This document shows positions 1-9,080 of a stretch of DNA of 64,000 nucleotides, piece by piece. Every line of letters begins with the position of its first letter. The first letter of the stretch is position 1. The DNA is from Bacteroidales bacterium (GTDB taxonomy: Bacteria; Bacteroidota; Bacteroidia; Bacteroidales; Muribaculaceae): NCBI GenBank assembly GCA_003150235.1, contig QAMW01000025.1, positions 27,103-91,102 on the forward strand, given 5' to 3'. The translations under genes were made by a program, and so were the position numbers. The notes below the pieces were generated by a model, which was not told where the DNA came from, ran no database searches, and worked only from the letters and a program-made list of their open reading frames with translations.

Positions 1-841
1 CGAGAGCATCACAGACAGCGAGTACGCGGTCTTTCTCCTCGATGACAAATTTTGCGCGGAAATAATCCTCGGCAGTGATGTCAGTGCGGATGGATTTGAG
101 CATCGGCATGGTTGCATCACGCAGAGTTTCAAGCCCAAGGCGCTTAGCCACGCGCTCACACGATGCACGGCGCTTGTTGTAGGGAGAATCGGCAAGTTCA
201 TGCTTCACTACCGAGTCAAGCAGCACAAGTTCATAACCTTCCGGCGTAAACGGATAGTATTCAAACTCCATCGACCGGCAGTCGAGACGCATGAGTTTTC
301 CTTTCTGCCCCATCACCGAAGCAAACTGATCCATGATGCCACAGTTCACGCCGCAGTAATTATGTTCGGTCGACTGCCCTATCTTTGCCAGTTCAAACTT
401 ATCAATGCTATTATCGTTAAATAGGTCGTTGAGCGCGAAAGCAAAACAGCTTTCAAGTGCGGCTGACGAGCTCAGTCCGGCACCGAGCGGCACATTGCCG
501 GCAAAGACGGCATCAAAACCTTTCACTTCGCCTCCACGCTTAAGAATCTCGCGGCATACACCGAAGATATAACGTGCCCATGACTGCGAAGGAGCATCCT
601 CCTCGTTCAGTCCAAATTCGACATAATCATTTATGTCGATAGAATAGACACGCACCTTATCAGTGTCGTTAGGCGCGATTTCAGCCATAATCACCTTGTC
701 GATAGCACCGGGAAACACAAAGCCGCCGTTGTAATCGGTGTGTTCGCCTATAAGATTGATGCGTCCGGCAGAAGCATAAAGTGTGCCTTCCCTGCCAAAC
801 GATTTCCGGAATTGCTCACGGATAGTTTGTTTCAGATTCAT
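1..841 (-). CDS. galK: Galactokinase, 3'-truncated by the window edge
   Basis: The reading frame starts at the ATG at 841 and runs leftward out of the window, so about 280 N-terminal residues are visible and the C-terminus is missing. I translated it directly. Near residue 25 it has the GHMP-kinase galactose-binding signature GRINLIGEHTDYNGG. Around residue 120 it has the glycine/serine-rich ATP loop of the family, VPLGAGLSSSAALE, followed by NCGIMDQFASVMG. Galactokinase phosphorylates galactose to galactose-1-phosphate in the cytoplasm, the first step of the Leloir pathway. It is the last visible gene of the minus-strand PUL and follows the DUF4861 gene by one base, so it is probably co-transcribed. 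Its presence is the best clue that the PUL releases galactose. Confidence 0.93.
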   Translation of the reverse strand, partial: MNLKQTIREQFRKSFGREGTLYASAGRINLIGEHTDYNGGFVFPGAIDKVIMAEIAPNDTDKVRVYSIDINDYVEFGLNEEDAPSQSWARYIFGVCREILKRGGEVKGFDAVFAGNVPLGAGLSSSAALESCFAFALNDLFNDNSIDKFELAKIGQSTEHNYCGVNCGIMDQFASVMGQKGKLMRLDCRSMEFEYYPFTPEGYELVLLDSVVKHELADSPYNKRRASCERVAKRLGLETLRDATMPMLKSIRTDITAEDYFRAKFVIEEKDRVLAVCDAL

Positions 842-842
842 A

Positions 843-2018
843 TTATTTAGATTTAGTAACTTTTATCTTAAGCGGATGCTGCATACGACACGCCTCATCC
901 ATAAGTATTTCTTTCCAACGGGCGAGATTTTCGACATCACCCTTGCTCCATCCTGAACCCCAACGGTATTCAAGCGTCCGGTCAAGCGGTAAAGTCGAGA
1001 TTATCGAGCAATGTCCGGTAGCCTGTCCATGATTTTCCGGGAAGGGCAAAAAAACGGTACGTGCGGAGTTGTCATCAAGAAGCGCGCCTACATATATCTT
1101 CCCGTTTTCCTCACAAGGGGAATCGGTTGGGTCTTCGTAGCCGATAACCGCGACGGAGCCCGATTTGTCATATATCCGTCGGGTGACATCATCATCGTGA
1201 GTGACGATACCTATACACGCCTCCGATAAATCAGCATTTCCCGAAAACCTGACAACGGTATGATTAAAATGAGAGCCGGCATCAAGGCTTATCAGCCGTT
1301 CCTCTCCCGGATATATCAATCTTACCGTGAACCTCAAAGGACCGTTGTCCAGAATCTCGTAGCGGTCAAAACAGCAATTATAGACCGGTTGACCGTCATT
1401 GCCGAGCAGTGCCGCGGTACCGCCACCCAAGGTAGCGCCTACCGCGTATGCATCCATGCCGTCACCATGATTTATATGATATGATTTGTCCTCGTGCAGA
1501 TGATCGTGATACCGGCGGTCAATTATAGGGTAACTCACATTTTTAGTCCACACATCATATCCATAGGCTTTCCCACCTTTTGTACAGGTTGCAGGTCCGT
1601 ACGCCCTGTAAACCGTCAAATCATTCTCCCAGGCAAAATCGTCATCACGCTCCGGGACAAACCGCCCGCAGGCTGACGCAGGATAGTCGTGACGCAATCC
1701 CTTGACAATGGCGTACCGCGCAGTAGAGCCGGGCGACATGTTGACTGCAAATATCAGCTTGCCGTCATAGGTCACCTGCGAGGGTATCTCATTACCAACC
1801 GGGTCAGTGACAATCGTCTCCTGTCCATATATGTTATCTACGGAAACCATCTCATTCACCCGGTCAAGGTCACTGTCATTGACTATATCAATGAATGCGA
1901 CCGCATCAGTGACCGTGGAGGCATGAAGCACGACTCCGGGCAGTCCGATGACGGAAATGAGGATAAGCGGGCGGAATAAACCCATCAGCTTAGAATAAAT
2001 CCTTGGTCTGTATCTCAT
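843..2018 (-). CDS. DUF4861 family exported protein
   Basis: This 391-residue exported protein matches the DUF4861 family from memory of its conserved core. That core includes RFVPERDDDFAWEND, then YGYDVWTKNVSYPII, then a HINHGDGMDAY stretch and a C-terminal RWGSGWSKGD region. The family is usually encoded beside unsaturated-uronate hydrolases (GH88/GH105) and polysaccharide lyases in Bacteroidota PULs. I know of no firmly assigned reaction, so a role in processing uronic-acid-containing oligosaccharides is inference from context. The ATG at 2018 overlaps the upstream gene by 29 bases. An internal ATG at 1985, just after the upstream stop, begins a cleaner signal peptide and may be the real start. 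The order GH105-DUF2264, DUF4861, galK forms one operon tail. Confidence 0.85.
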   Translation of the reverse strand: MRYRPRIYSKLMGLFRPLILISVIGLPGVVLHASTVTDAVAFIDIVNDSDLDRVNEMVSVDNIYGQETIVTDPVGNEIPSQVTYDGKLIFAVNMSPGSTARYAIVKGLRHDYPASACGRFVPERDDDFAWENDLTVYRAYGPATCTKGGKAYGYDVWTKNVSYPIIDRRYHDHLHEDKSYHINHGDGMDAYAVGATLGGGTAALLGNDGQPVYNCCFDRYEILDNGPLRFTVRLIYPGEERLISLDAGSHFNHTVVRFSGNADLSEACIGIVTHDDDVTRRIYDKSGSVAVIGYEDPTDSPCEENGKIYVGALLDDNSARTVFLPFPENHGQATGHCSIISTLPLDRTLEYRWGSGWSKGDVENLARWKEILMDEACRMQHPLKIKVTKSK

Positions 2019-4302
2019 CTTTCCATAAATGATCTTTCGGGAACGGTTTTGAATTCCACGCCTTCTGCGAGGTCAATTCCGCAGGAGCATCAGTCCAGAA
2101 AGGATGAGCCGCCGGAAGCCCCAACGGCAGAAATGCCAGCGAGGTCATGTAAAGCGAGCCGTTGTTGGTGTACCAGTCGGCAACATTAGGCTGCCTGCCG
2201 ACAAAGCCGATAGTCAGGAAGCCGCCCTCATTAAAATTCTCGCGATTGTCAAACATGCGGTGCATCACCGTAGTCAATGCGTTACGAACCTGCCCGTTAG
2301 TAAGCCCTTCGGGCAAATTCCCGTACCATGCCATCAATGCAAGGGGCTGCATGGTCGCCATGCGGTAAGGTATCGACCTGCCGAAAACCGGGAATGTCCC
2401 CTCGGGAGAAATCATGCGCTCCAACACGATACTGAACTTCTTGGCACGGCGGAGCGCCCTGTCGTAATATTGACCGTAATGTATACGTGTATATCGACCG
2501 GAATCTTTCATTGACTGAAGGGTCTCAAGATACATCGGGTGAAACACATAGCTGCTGTAATAGTCAAACGTAAAGAACGGTCCGTCGGCATACCAGCCGT
2601 CGCCCGCATACCATTCCTCCACCTTGCGGATTGCGGAATTGACGCGATACTCGTCGCACTCAGCCCCGGCTTTTGCGAGGAAACTTTCAATCACCGATGA
2701 AAACAGGAGCCAGTTGGTATAAGGAGGATCAACCCTGCGCAGTTGTGAAAACTCTTCCACATAACGGCGTTTGGTCACCTCGTCAAGAGGAAGCCACAGC
2801 GCATCATAGGCGCGAAGAAACGACTCGGCGACATAGGCGGCATCGACCAATGCCTGTCCGTGACCGCGCCATAAAAGATAATCGGGAGACTCGGGGTCAA
2901 CGGCATTGGCGTAGCTGCTTAAGGCCCATTCGCGCAACTGCTTGCGCTTCATGCCCTCATCGGTATCGTCATCAGGGAGCGAAAGCCATGGGGCGATACC
3001 CGCCATCAGCCTGCCAAATGTCTCCATATATGTAACACCCTTGTCCCTGCCGTCCCAGTTGGGGCTGACCTCAACCTGCATGTTTTTCTTAAGATTGCCC
3101 CGCGCCATATTTTTCAATACCGGCTCAGCCATATTGTAAGCCAGACCGACCCAATACGCCCTGTCGTTGTTAGCATCTTTCTCAAGATAGCGCACATATT
3201 CACATGCCGCAAGCAGAAACGCCCCGGTACCGAAATTGGAGGTCGAATTGCGGTCGACCACCTGTCCCGGAATAGCTTTTTCACCGATGGGTTGCACATA
3301 TCCTATCGACCCGTCTTTCTGCAAGGCAATTTTCGAGAGATAATCCCACCCCTTCATGGCGGCATCCCGATATTTGCTGTCATTAAGATAGCCGTTGTTT
3401 ATACCCCAGAGCAGTCCGTAGGTGAAAAACGCGGTGCCGCTTGTCTCATATCCGGGAGCATGCGCCTCATCAAGCATCGACCTTGACCAGTAGCCCTCAG
3501 GCTGCTGACAGGCTACCACAGCATCAGCGAGACGCCTGTATTTGTCTTCAAAAAAGCCTCGATGCTTGTAATCGGCAGGCAAATCCTTAAGAACCTTTGC
3601 AAGCCCTGCAAGCACCCAGCCGTCGCCACGCGCCCAGAAATCTTTCTTCCCGTTGGCACTCTTATGCGCGGGATACACATATTTGCCGTCACGGAAATAC
3701 AGCCCGGTCTCCGTGTCATACATTATGCTGTCACTCTTCTGAATATATTCATACAGTTTGTCAAGATAGGCGGGATTGGCTGTAAGCGTATATAGCTTTG
3801 TCATCACAGGCATCACCATATAAAGCCCGTCGGCCCACCACCAATAATCATTGCGCGGAGTCGACATCTCATATTCCATCACCTCACGCGCCCTCTTTAT
3901 GCGGCGGTCATCGGGCAAGATGCGGTAGAGGTCGGCGTAAGTCTGGAAACATATCTGCCAGTCGCCAAACAATACATGGTCATCGGTCTCGCCGTAAGTA
4001 TATTTCCATTTGTCACGGTCAGTGCCCTTGGCACCCTTCCACTCGTTATGTTCAGCCCATTTCTCTGAATAATCGCGCCATGAATCATTGCCGGTAAGGA
4101 AATAAGCCTCCATATTTCCGGTGTGATATGCCGCTTCATCCCAAAAAGCCCATGTCTCGGGGGAGTGGGTCGACTGCCAACGGTTGTTGACCTTTTCAAT
4201 CATGCCGCGCACAGCCTGCGACTCTTTTGTAGCAGCTACTGCGGGTATAATACAGCTCACCGCTGCAACAATAGCAAATATATGTCTAATGATCGGTATC
4301 AT
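1990..4302 (-). CDS. GH105-DUF2264 fusion: unsaturated glucuronyl hydrolase with a second uronidase-like domain
   Basis: The 770-residue product starts with a signal peptide (to about residue 24). Residues 28-375 form a GH105 domain of the YteR/unsaturated rhamnogalacturonyl hydrolase type. Visible marks are the WWWADGLYM motif, whose Asp158 is the expected general acid, the DFWARGDGWVLAGL segment and a late TSNFGTGAFLLA motif. Residues about 380-755 match DUF2264, including WLLFSSVIESFL and the ADGPFFTFDYY stretch. As I recall, DUF2264 proteins correspond to CAZy GH154, a beta-glucuronidase family. The two domains are normally separate proteins, so this is a natural fusion of two uronic-acid-removing modules. 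GH105 acts on delta-4,5-unsaturated uronates made by lyases, and no lyase gene is visible here. The gene lies 10 bases after GH35 and overlaps the DUF4861 frame. Confidence 0.85.
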   Translation of the reverse strand: MIPIIRHIFAIVAAVSCIIPAVAATKESQAVRGMIEKVNNRWQSTHSPETWAFWDEAAYHTGNMEAYFLTGNDSWRDYSEKWAEHNEWKGAKGTDRDKWKYTYGETDDHVLFGDWQICFQTYADLYRILPDDRRIKRAREVMEYEMSTPRNDYWWWADGLYMVMPVMTKLYTLTANPAYLDKLYEYIQKSDSIMYDTETGLYFRDGKYVYPAHKSANGKKDFWARGDGWVLAGLAKVLKDLPADYKHRGFFEDKYRRLADAVVACQQPEGYWSRSMLDEAHAPGYETSGTAFFTYGLLWGINNGYLNDSKYRDAAMKGWDYLSKIALQKDGSIGYVQPIGEKAIPGQVVDRNSTSNFGTGAFLLAACEYVRYLEKDANNDRAYWVGLAYNMAEPVLKNMARGNLKKNMQVEVSPNWDGRDKGVTYMETFGRLMAGIAPWLSLPDDDTDEGMKRKQLREWALSSYANAVDPESPDYLLWRGHGQALVDAAYVAESFLRAYDALWLPLDEVTKRRYVEEFSQLRRVDPPYTNWLLFSSVIESFLAKAGAECDEYRVNSAIRKVEEWYAGDGWYADGPFFTFDYYSSYVFHPMYLETLQSMKDSGRYTRIHYGQYYDRALRRAKKFSIVLERMISPEGTFPVFGRSIPYRMATMQPLALMAWYGNLPEGLTNGQVRNALTTVMHRMFDNRENFNEGGFLTIGFVGRQPNVADWYTNNGSLYMTSLAFLPLGLPAAHPFWTDAPAELTSQKAWNSKPFPKDHLWKDEIQTKDLF

Positions 4303-4312
4303 AAATTATAGT

Positions 4313-6703
4313 TTATTTGTTTTGACTATTTAAATTAAAAGGGGTATTCTTGACATAGAGCCGGAAATTGCCGATACTTCCGGGGGCTTCCGACTCCATT
4401 CTCGGAAGATACTGTATCGCCGAGACGGTGCGTGTTCCCCCAAGGTCGATTACAAGCGAATGAGGAAATTCCACACCGGGGACGGTGCTCCAGTAAGTCG
4501 ATTCCTGAAGGTCGAAAATCTTGTCGGCTGAATGGTTGCCGTTACCGGTCTCCTCGCTGTCGGCATAGTCAACCGTCCAAGGTTCGCGCGAAAGCCGCTC
4601 GCCATTGTTGTCAATCAGATAAAACTCGGCAATCGAGGCGATGTCGCCGCCATCGATAGCATCAAGAGCTTCTAAGCAGACGTATCTGCCCGTGCGCGGA
4701 GTTTCAAGTTTAAGCTCCTGCCAACCGTTGCCCGGATTAAACTTCCCGGTCAATACCGGCGACTCGCCTGCAAGATCAAGTGTCTCACCCTCGTTACGGT
4801 GTACGAGTCTTTTCTGATGCAACAGCTTGTCAAGCTGCGGCTCTTTTAGCCCTTTAGATTTAGCCTCACGCGGTCCTAAGATATCAAAGACTACAATCTC
4901 ATTCTCTCCCTTGTTAAGCCAGCAACCGGGCATATACAATGTCTGTTGCGGACCTATCTCCCAGATGCGTCCGAGGGGATGACCGTTGACATATACCAGT
5001 CCCTTTCCCCATGACGAGAAATCGAGAAACGTGTCATGTGTATTCTTTACATTGAATGTGCCGCGATACACGCCGCGCGGAAGTCGCCCCGACTCATCGG
5101 CGACCGCCTCCGTCACCGGAAGGAAATCAACCGAGGCGTAATATTCGGGAGTATCCTCAATATTAAATACGGTCCAGTCCTTCAGATTGCATACAAACTC
5201 ACGCCCGTCACGGGTCTCGGTAATGGTAACCTTATCGGTTATGCCTTTGAAATCCTTTATGGCGCGTCCGAAATTAATACGCCCCATCGCCTCCACAAGT
5301 ATATCGAGTACAGCACCCTTTTTACAAGGAGGAAGCATCAACTCCTTATCGCCGTTTCGCCGGTCGAGTGTACCGATATACCTGCCGTCGACAAAAATCT
5401 GGGCAAAATCATGCGGATCGCTGACCGTTAGCATAGTCTCGGTCTTAAGTTCAGGCAATTCGGTGCGGTACAGTATCGAGCCGAATCCCTGGTCATACTC
5501 TTCCATTGTGCGGATATCACGGTCGGTTTTACCTTCCGGCAGATTTCCGAACAGAGGGGCATATTCTGTCAATGTAAATTCAGGAACTGTCATTGACTTT
5601 ATCGTAGCGGGTACGCGCGCCTGTTTCTCACCGTCCATATATTTTGCCAGGGTCTTGCGCAATTCCCAATATTTAGGGGTCGTCTGCCCCGATTCGCTGA
5701 TAGGGGCATCGTAATCATAAGAGGTGACATCGGGAGCGAAACCGGGTGAATTTGCACCTGCCCAGTGCCCCCAGTTGGTACCTCCGTGAGTCATATAGAG
5801 GCTGAATGAAATTCCTTTAGATAACATCTCGTCAATCCCCGCAACCATGTCGGCGGCAGGGCGAGTCTCATGATTGGCACCCCACTTGTCAAACCATCCG
5901 CTCCAGAATTCCGAGCACATCAGCGGAGCATCGGGGCGCACCTCGCGCAAGCGTTCAAACTGCTGGTCGATATTTGCCCCCGTACCGAAATTCACAGTCC
6001 AGATAAGATCATCGAGACCATTGTTAAGGAAATTGGATGACCAGTCACACTGAAACAGGGTGACTTTATCGCCGAAATTACGGCGCAGCATGTCACGTAT
6101 ATTGGCGATATATTTCTTATCGATGCCATAGGAGCCATATTCATTTTCTACCTGCACCATGATTATCGGACCGCCGTCGGCGACAGTCAGGTCACCTACC
6201 TCTCCGGCGACAGCTTTCTGAAACCTGTCGACCCGCTCAAGGAAATACGGGTCATTTTCCCGCAGACTTATATCCTTTTTCTTTAGCAGCCACCAAGGCA
6301 GCCCACCCATTTCCCACTCGGCACAGACATAAGGGCCGGGGCGAAGAATGACATTCATGCCGTTGGACTGACATAATTTTACAAACTCACGCAGATCATT
6401 CTGCCCCGTGAAATCAAACTCATCAGGTTTAGGTTCATGTGCGTTCCAGAATACATAGAGGCAAATAGTGTTCATGCCAAGCGCCTTGCACAACTTTATA
6501 CGGTTATCCCAATAAGGACGCGGTATGCGCGGATAATGAAGTTCAGCCGCTTTCACCACATAGGGCTCGCCATTCAGCATAAATGACTTGTTTCCGGCTT
6601 CAAAACGTCCGGCGTCATCGCGTGTCGTCCCCGCGGCATAGCAATTCATGGTGTTGCAGCATAGAAGAGTGCTGCAGAGCAAAGTCAGAAGTGTCCTGTT
6701 CAT
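4313..6703 (-). CDS. GH35 beta-galactosidase with C-terminal discoidin-like domain
   Basis: This 796-residue exported glycosidase has a signal peptide ending near AAG (residue 25). The GH35 (alpha/beta)8 domain occupies about residues 30-350. It shows GGPIIMVQVENEYGSYG, where Glu188 is the expected acid/base, and LMCSEFWSGWF, where Glu265 is the expected nucleophile. Galactose-binding-like beta domains follow. The last 150 residues (about 640-790) resemble an F5/8 type C carbohydrate-binding domain. GH35 enzymes remove terminal beta-linked galactose, usually in the periplasm of Bacteroidota. Here it would act after the GH43 and GH16 enzymes on galacto-oligosaccharides. The gene is followed by GH105-DUF2264 at 10 bases and preceded by GH43 at 35 bases, which fits a single operon. 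Confidence 0.93.
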   Translation of the reverse strand: MNRTLLTLLCSTLLCCNTMNCYAAGTTRDDAGRFEAGNKSFMLNGEPYVVKAAELHYPRIPRPYWDNRIKLCKALGMNTICLYVFWNAHEPKPDEFDFTGQNDLREFVKLCQSNGMNVILRPGPYVCAEWEMGGLPWWLLKKKDISLRENDPYFLERVDRFQKAVAGEVGDLTVADGGPIIMVQVENEYGSYGIDKKYIANIRDMLRRNFGDKVTLFQCDWSSNFLNNGLDDLIWTVNFGTGANIDQQFERLREVRPDAPLMCSEFWSGWFDKWGANHETRPAADMVAGIDEMLSKGISFSLYMTHGGTNWGHWAGANSPGFAPDVTSYDYDAPISESGQTTPKYWELRKTLAKYMDGEKQARVPATIKSMTVPEFTLTEYAPLFGNLPEGKTDRDIRTMEEYDQGFGSILYRTELPELKTETMLTVSDPHDFAQIFVDGRYIGTLDRRNGDKELMLPPCKKGAVLDILVEAMGRINFGRAIKDFKGITDKVTITETRDGREFVCNLKDWTVFNIEDTPEYYASVDFLPVTEAVADESGRLPRGVYRGTFNVKNTHDTFLDFSSWGKGLVYVNGHPLGRIWEIGPQQTLYMPGCWLNKGENEIVVFDILGPREAKSKGLKEPQLDKLLHQKRLVHRNEGETLDLAGESPVLTGKFNPGNGWQELKLETPRTGRYVCLEALDAIDGGDIASIAEFYLIDNNGERLSREPWTVDYADSEETGNGNHSADKIFDLQESTYWSTVPGVEFPHSLVIDLGGTRTVSAIQYLPRMESEAPGSIGNFRLYVKNTPFNLNSQNK

Positions 6704-6738
6704 GTCGGTTTTGTATATATGACTCTCTAAAGTTACTG

Positions 6739-7875
6739 CTATTTTTTATAACTTTCAATATAAGGCACATCATTTTCATCAAACGATATAGGCAACCATA
6801 TATGGCGTGAATCGGCGAGATTATCAGGATTCCAGATATCAGCCATGAATATGCAGCCGTCATTCAGCTGCAATACAAATGTGCCCTGTCCGCCAAATGT
6901 AGTTTCCGCGCCGTCGCCGCGGCAAGGAGAAGGGTGCTGCTTCCACTCCCCCATTATCGAATCGGCGCTCATCAGCCTTGCCTCATTAGGCTGCCAGCCT
7001 GTACATCCCGATGTTATCATCCAGTATTTACCACCATGCCTGAATATCGCCGGAGCCTCATTGTGTCCTCCCGGGAATATTCTGATATACCTACCGTTGT
7101 GTCTTTCATAGGTACTGTCAAGCTCGGCTATATGCAGTGTAAGATTGTCTTCAGAAGAATATATGTGATACCCCTTTCCGCTCTCGGGGTCAATGTAGAC
7201 AGTCATGTCCCTTGACATCTGACCGCCCGCGATATCACGCTTTACAAACATTCCGCGCCTTACGGCATCATACCATTCAGGTGTCCACCACTCGAGATTC
7301 TCCGGATATGTCGCCGCGAGGTCATCAGCCGACATGTTCAACGGGGCAATTCCGGCATTTACCCTGCCGGAATATTTCAGTTCAAACGGGCCAAGAGGCG
7401 ATGCCGAAGTCGCAACCCCCGCGTAAGCCGCCCCGTAACCGCGCCCTTTCAGCTCATTGTGAAACCAGAGCACATACCGCCCAGTAGCGGGACAATACAC
7501 TACCTTCGGACGCTCGATGATACATCCTTTCTGAACCGGGGAACTATCATCAGTCACTTTCAGCACTATTCCCCGATATTTCCAATCACGTAGATTTGCC
7601 GATGAATAACAAGCAACACCCTGCTGGAAAGATCCCGGAGTGCCGTCGCCGCGAAACTCGCCATACCAATAATATAACGAATCGGACACAAGTATATTCC
7701 CTCCGTGAGCGTTGATATGGTTGCCGTCGGTATCAGGCAACAGTTCTCCCATTATCACCGGTGGCACCTCATCTGCCAACACGCCGAAAGGCAACAATAT
7801 CAAATATATAATGACGAGCGACATCATCCGGCGGTGGATACCCCCGGAAACGCGATTATAAAACGTATTCTTCAT
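6739..7875 (-). CDS. GH43 enzyme, exo-beta-1,3-galactanase type (copy 2)
   Basis: The 378-residue protein has an uncleaved-looking or late signal segment (residues 16-34) and one five-bladed GH43 domain. Its N-terminal motif is HINAHGGNILVSDSLYYWYGE, without the catalytic Asp base seen in most GH43 enzymes. This is the mark of the exo-beta-1,3-galactanase clade (subfamily 24 and its relatives). The likely acid is Glu273 in NEAPAIF. Glu121 in ERPKVVY and the Gln in TTFGGQGTF match residues used in place of the missing base in characterised members of that clade. The expected reaction is removal of galactose from the non-reducing end of beta-1,3-galactan, stepping past 1,6-branches. It is a diverged paralogue of the GH43 gene upstream, separated from it by 173 bases with two hairpins. 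Confidence 0.85.
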   Translation of the reverse strand: MKNTFYNRVSGGIHRRMMSLVIIYLILLPFGVLADEVPPVIMGELLPDTDGNHINAHGGNILVSDSLYYWYGEFRGDGTPGSFQQGVACYSSANLRDWKYRGIVLKVTDDSSPVQKGCIIERPKVVYCPATGRYVLWFHNELKGRGYGAAYAGVATSASPLGPFELKYSGRVNAGIAPLNMSADDLAATYPENLEWWTPEWYDAVRRGMFVKRDIAGGQMSRDMTVYIDPESGKGYHIYSSEDNLTLHIAELDSTYERHNGRYIRIFPGGHNEAPAIFRHGGKYWMITSGCTGWQPNEARLMSADSIMGEWKQHPSPCRGDGAETTFGGQGTFVLQLNDGCIFMADIWNPDNLADSRHIWLPISFDENDVPYIESYKK

Positions 7876-7910
7876 GCTAATTAACCTTAATCTACCTGAC
7901 CCTGCTTAAC

Positions 7911-8021
7911 CGGGCTTCCTCCAATGGAAGCCCGGGCAGCGGCAAAACCTTTAATAATCTTTTTTACCTTGACAAAAATACCTGACTTGGTCAATATAAG
8001 AGATTGTCTCAAACAATCTCT
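7911..8021 (-). other. Two hairpins between the GH43 genes
   Basis: The 173-base gap between the two GH43 genes contains two inverted repeats. One pairs 7911-7919 with 7926-7934 (CGGGCTTCC/GGAAGCCCG, six-base loop). The other pairs 7999-8007 with 8013-8021 (AGAGATTGT/ACAATCTCT, five-base loop). Neither is followed by a long T run on the minus strand. An mRNA-processing or partial-termination role that sets different expression above and below the gap is more likely than a full stop. No promoter box was found that would clearly restart transcription. Confidence 0.55.
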
Positions 8022-8048
8022 AAAAATCCGAACTATTTATTCTATTTA

Positions 8049-9080
8049 TTACGGAATAGCAACAGTGTCCTTCCAGGGGATAGTAGGCACGCCACGGTCA
8101 TCCCATTCTATCGGCAGCCATACATATCTTGAATCCTGTAAATCAGTTTTCTTCCAGCGGTCGAAAAGAGCGAGATAACAATCACTCTTTCCCTGTACTT
8201 TCTGCACATAGGTGCTTTGTGCATAGAATGTCTTATCGGCATCATTTCCCCGACACGGGTCGCCGATTACCTTCCATTCACCCATGATACTGTCGGCAAC
8301 TGCTATCTGCGCGGAATTCGGGTCCCAACCCGAGCAGCCCGAGGTCAACACATAATATTTGCCGTCGCGCTTGAACACTGCGGGAGCCTCACGACTCTCG
8401 CCGATAAAATTTCTTGTAAACTTTCCGGTAGGACGAAGATAATCATCGGAAAGCTCGTTGATATACATAGTGGCATTGTTTTCCGAGGAAGCAAACTGAT
8501 AAGCCTTGCCGTCATCGTCGACAAACACTGTCTGGTCACGGCTCATGGCATCGTTAGGACGAAAACTTCCCAGATAGGTGAACGGTCCGGTGGGGGAATC
8601 AGCCACAGCAACCCCGGCAGCCGCCTTGGAATAATCGGCACTTTCAACATGTGCCCACATCACGAATTTTCCGGTAGACGCATTGTACACAACCTTCGGG
8701 CGCTCAAGCACCTTGGAGGCATGCAGGTCGTGGGAAGGGTCATCGTGAGCCTTAAGCACCAAACCTTCAAACTTCCAGTTGCGTAAATCGTCAGATGAAT
8801 AGCAGCTAACTCCGGTCACGTCGGTACGGTAACACTCCCAGGTAGCCCACTCCGGCAATACGGTCTCTCCTACCTTATATTCGCCATAAAGATAATATTT
8901 TCCGTCATGGAAAAGCATTCCGGCGCCATGTGCGTTTATCGGTTCGCCCGCGATGTCAAGCCATTTCTCACCTTGTACCAATGGTTGATAATCATTTTCA
9001 GCTTGATTGCCACGTGCATAGGATAACAGCACTGTCGCCATACAAATGACAGAAGTGATAATTTTACCGTTCATGATCAT
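8049..9080 (-). CDS. GH43 enzyme, exo-beta-1,3-galactanase type (copy 1)
   Basis: The 343-residue exported protein is a single GH43 propeller of the same clade as the gene at 6739-7875. It has PINAHGAGMLFHDGKYYLYGE near residues 48-67, with no Asp base. Glu231 in REAPAVF is the expected acid, Glu126 lies in ERPKVVY, and a Gln lies in FYAQSTYV. It also has the SRDQTVFVDDDG motif, where copy 2 has SRDMTVYID. The predicted role is exo-cleavage of beta-1,3-galactan. Its ATG overlaps the GH16 stop by four bases (ATGA), which indicates translational coupling to the endo-acting partner. An alternative start lies two codons later. Beta-xylosidase or arabinofuranosidase activity is possible but less likely given the motif set. 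Confidence 0.85.
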   Translation of the reverse strand: MIMNGKIITSVICMATVLLSYARGNQAENDYQPLVQGEKWLDIAGEPINAHGAGMLFHDGKYYLYGEYKVGETVLPEWATWECYRTDVTGVSCYSSDDLRNWKFEGLVLKAHDDPSHDLHASKVLERPKVVYNASTGKFVMWAHVESADYSKAAAGVAVADSPTGPFTYLGSFRPNDAMSRDQTVFVDDDGKAYQFASSENNATMYINELSDDYLRPTGKFTRNFIGESREAPAVFKRDGKYYVLTSGCSGWDPNSAQIAVADSIMGEWKVIGDPCRGNDADKTFYAQSTYVQKVQGKSDCYLALFDRWKKTDLQDSRYVWLPIEWDDRGVPTIPWKDTVAIP

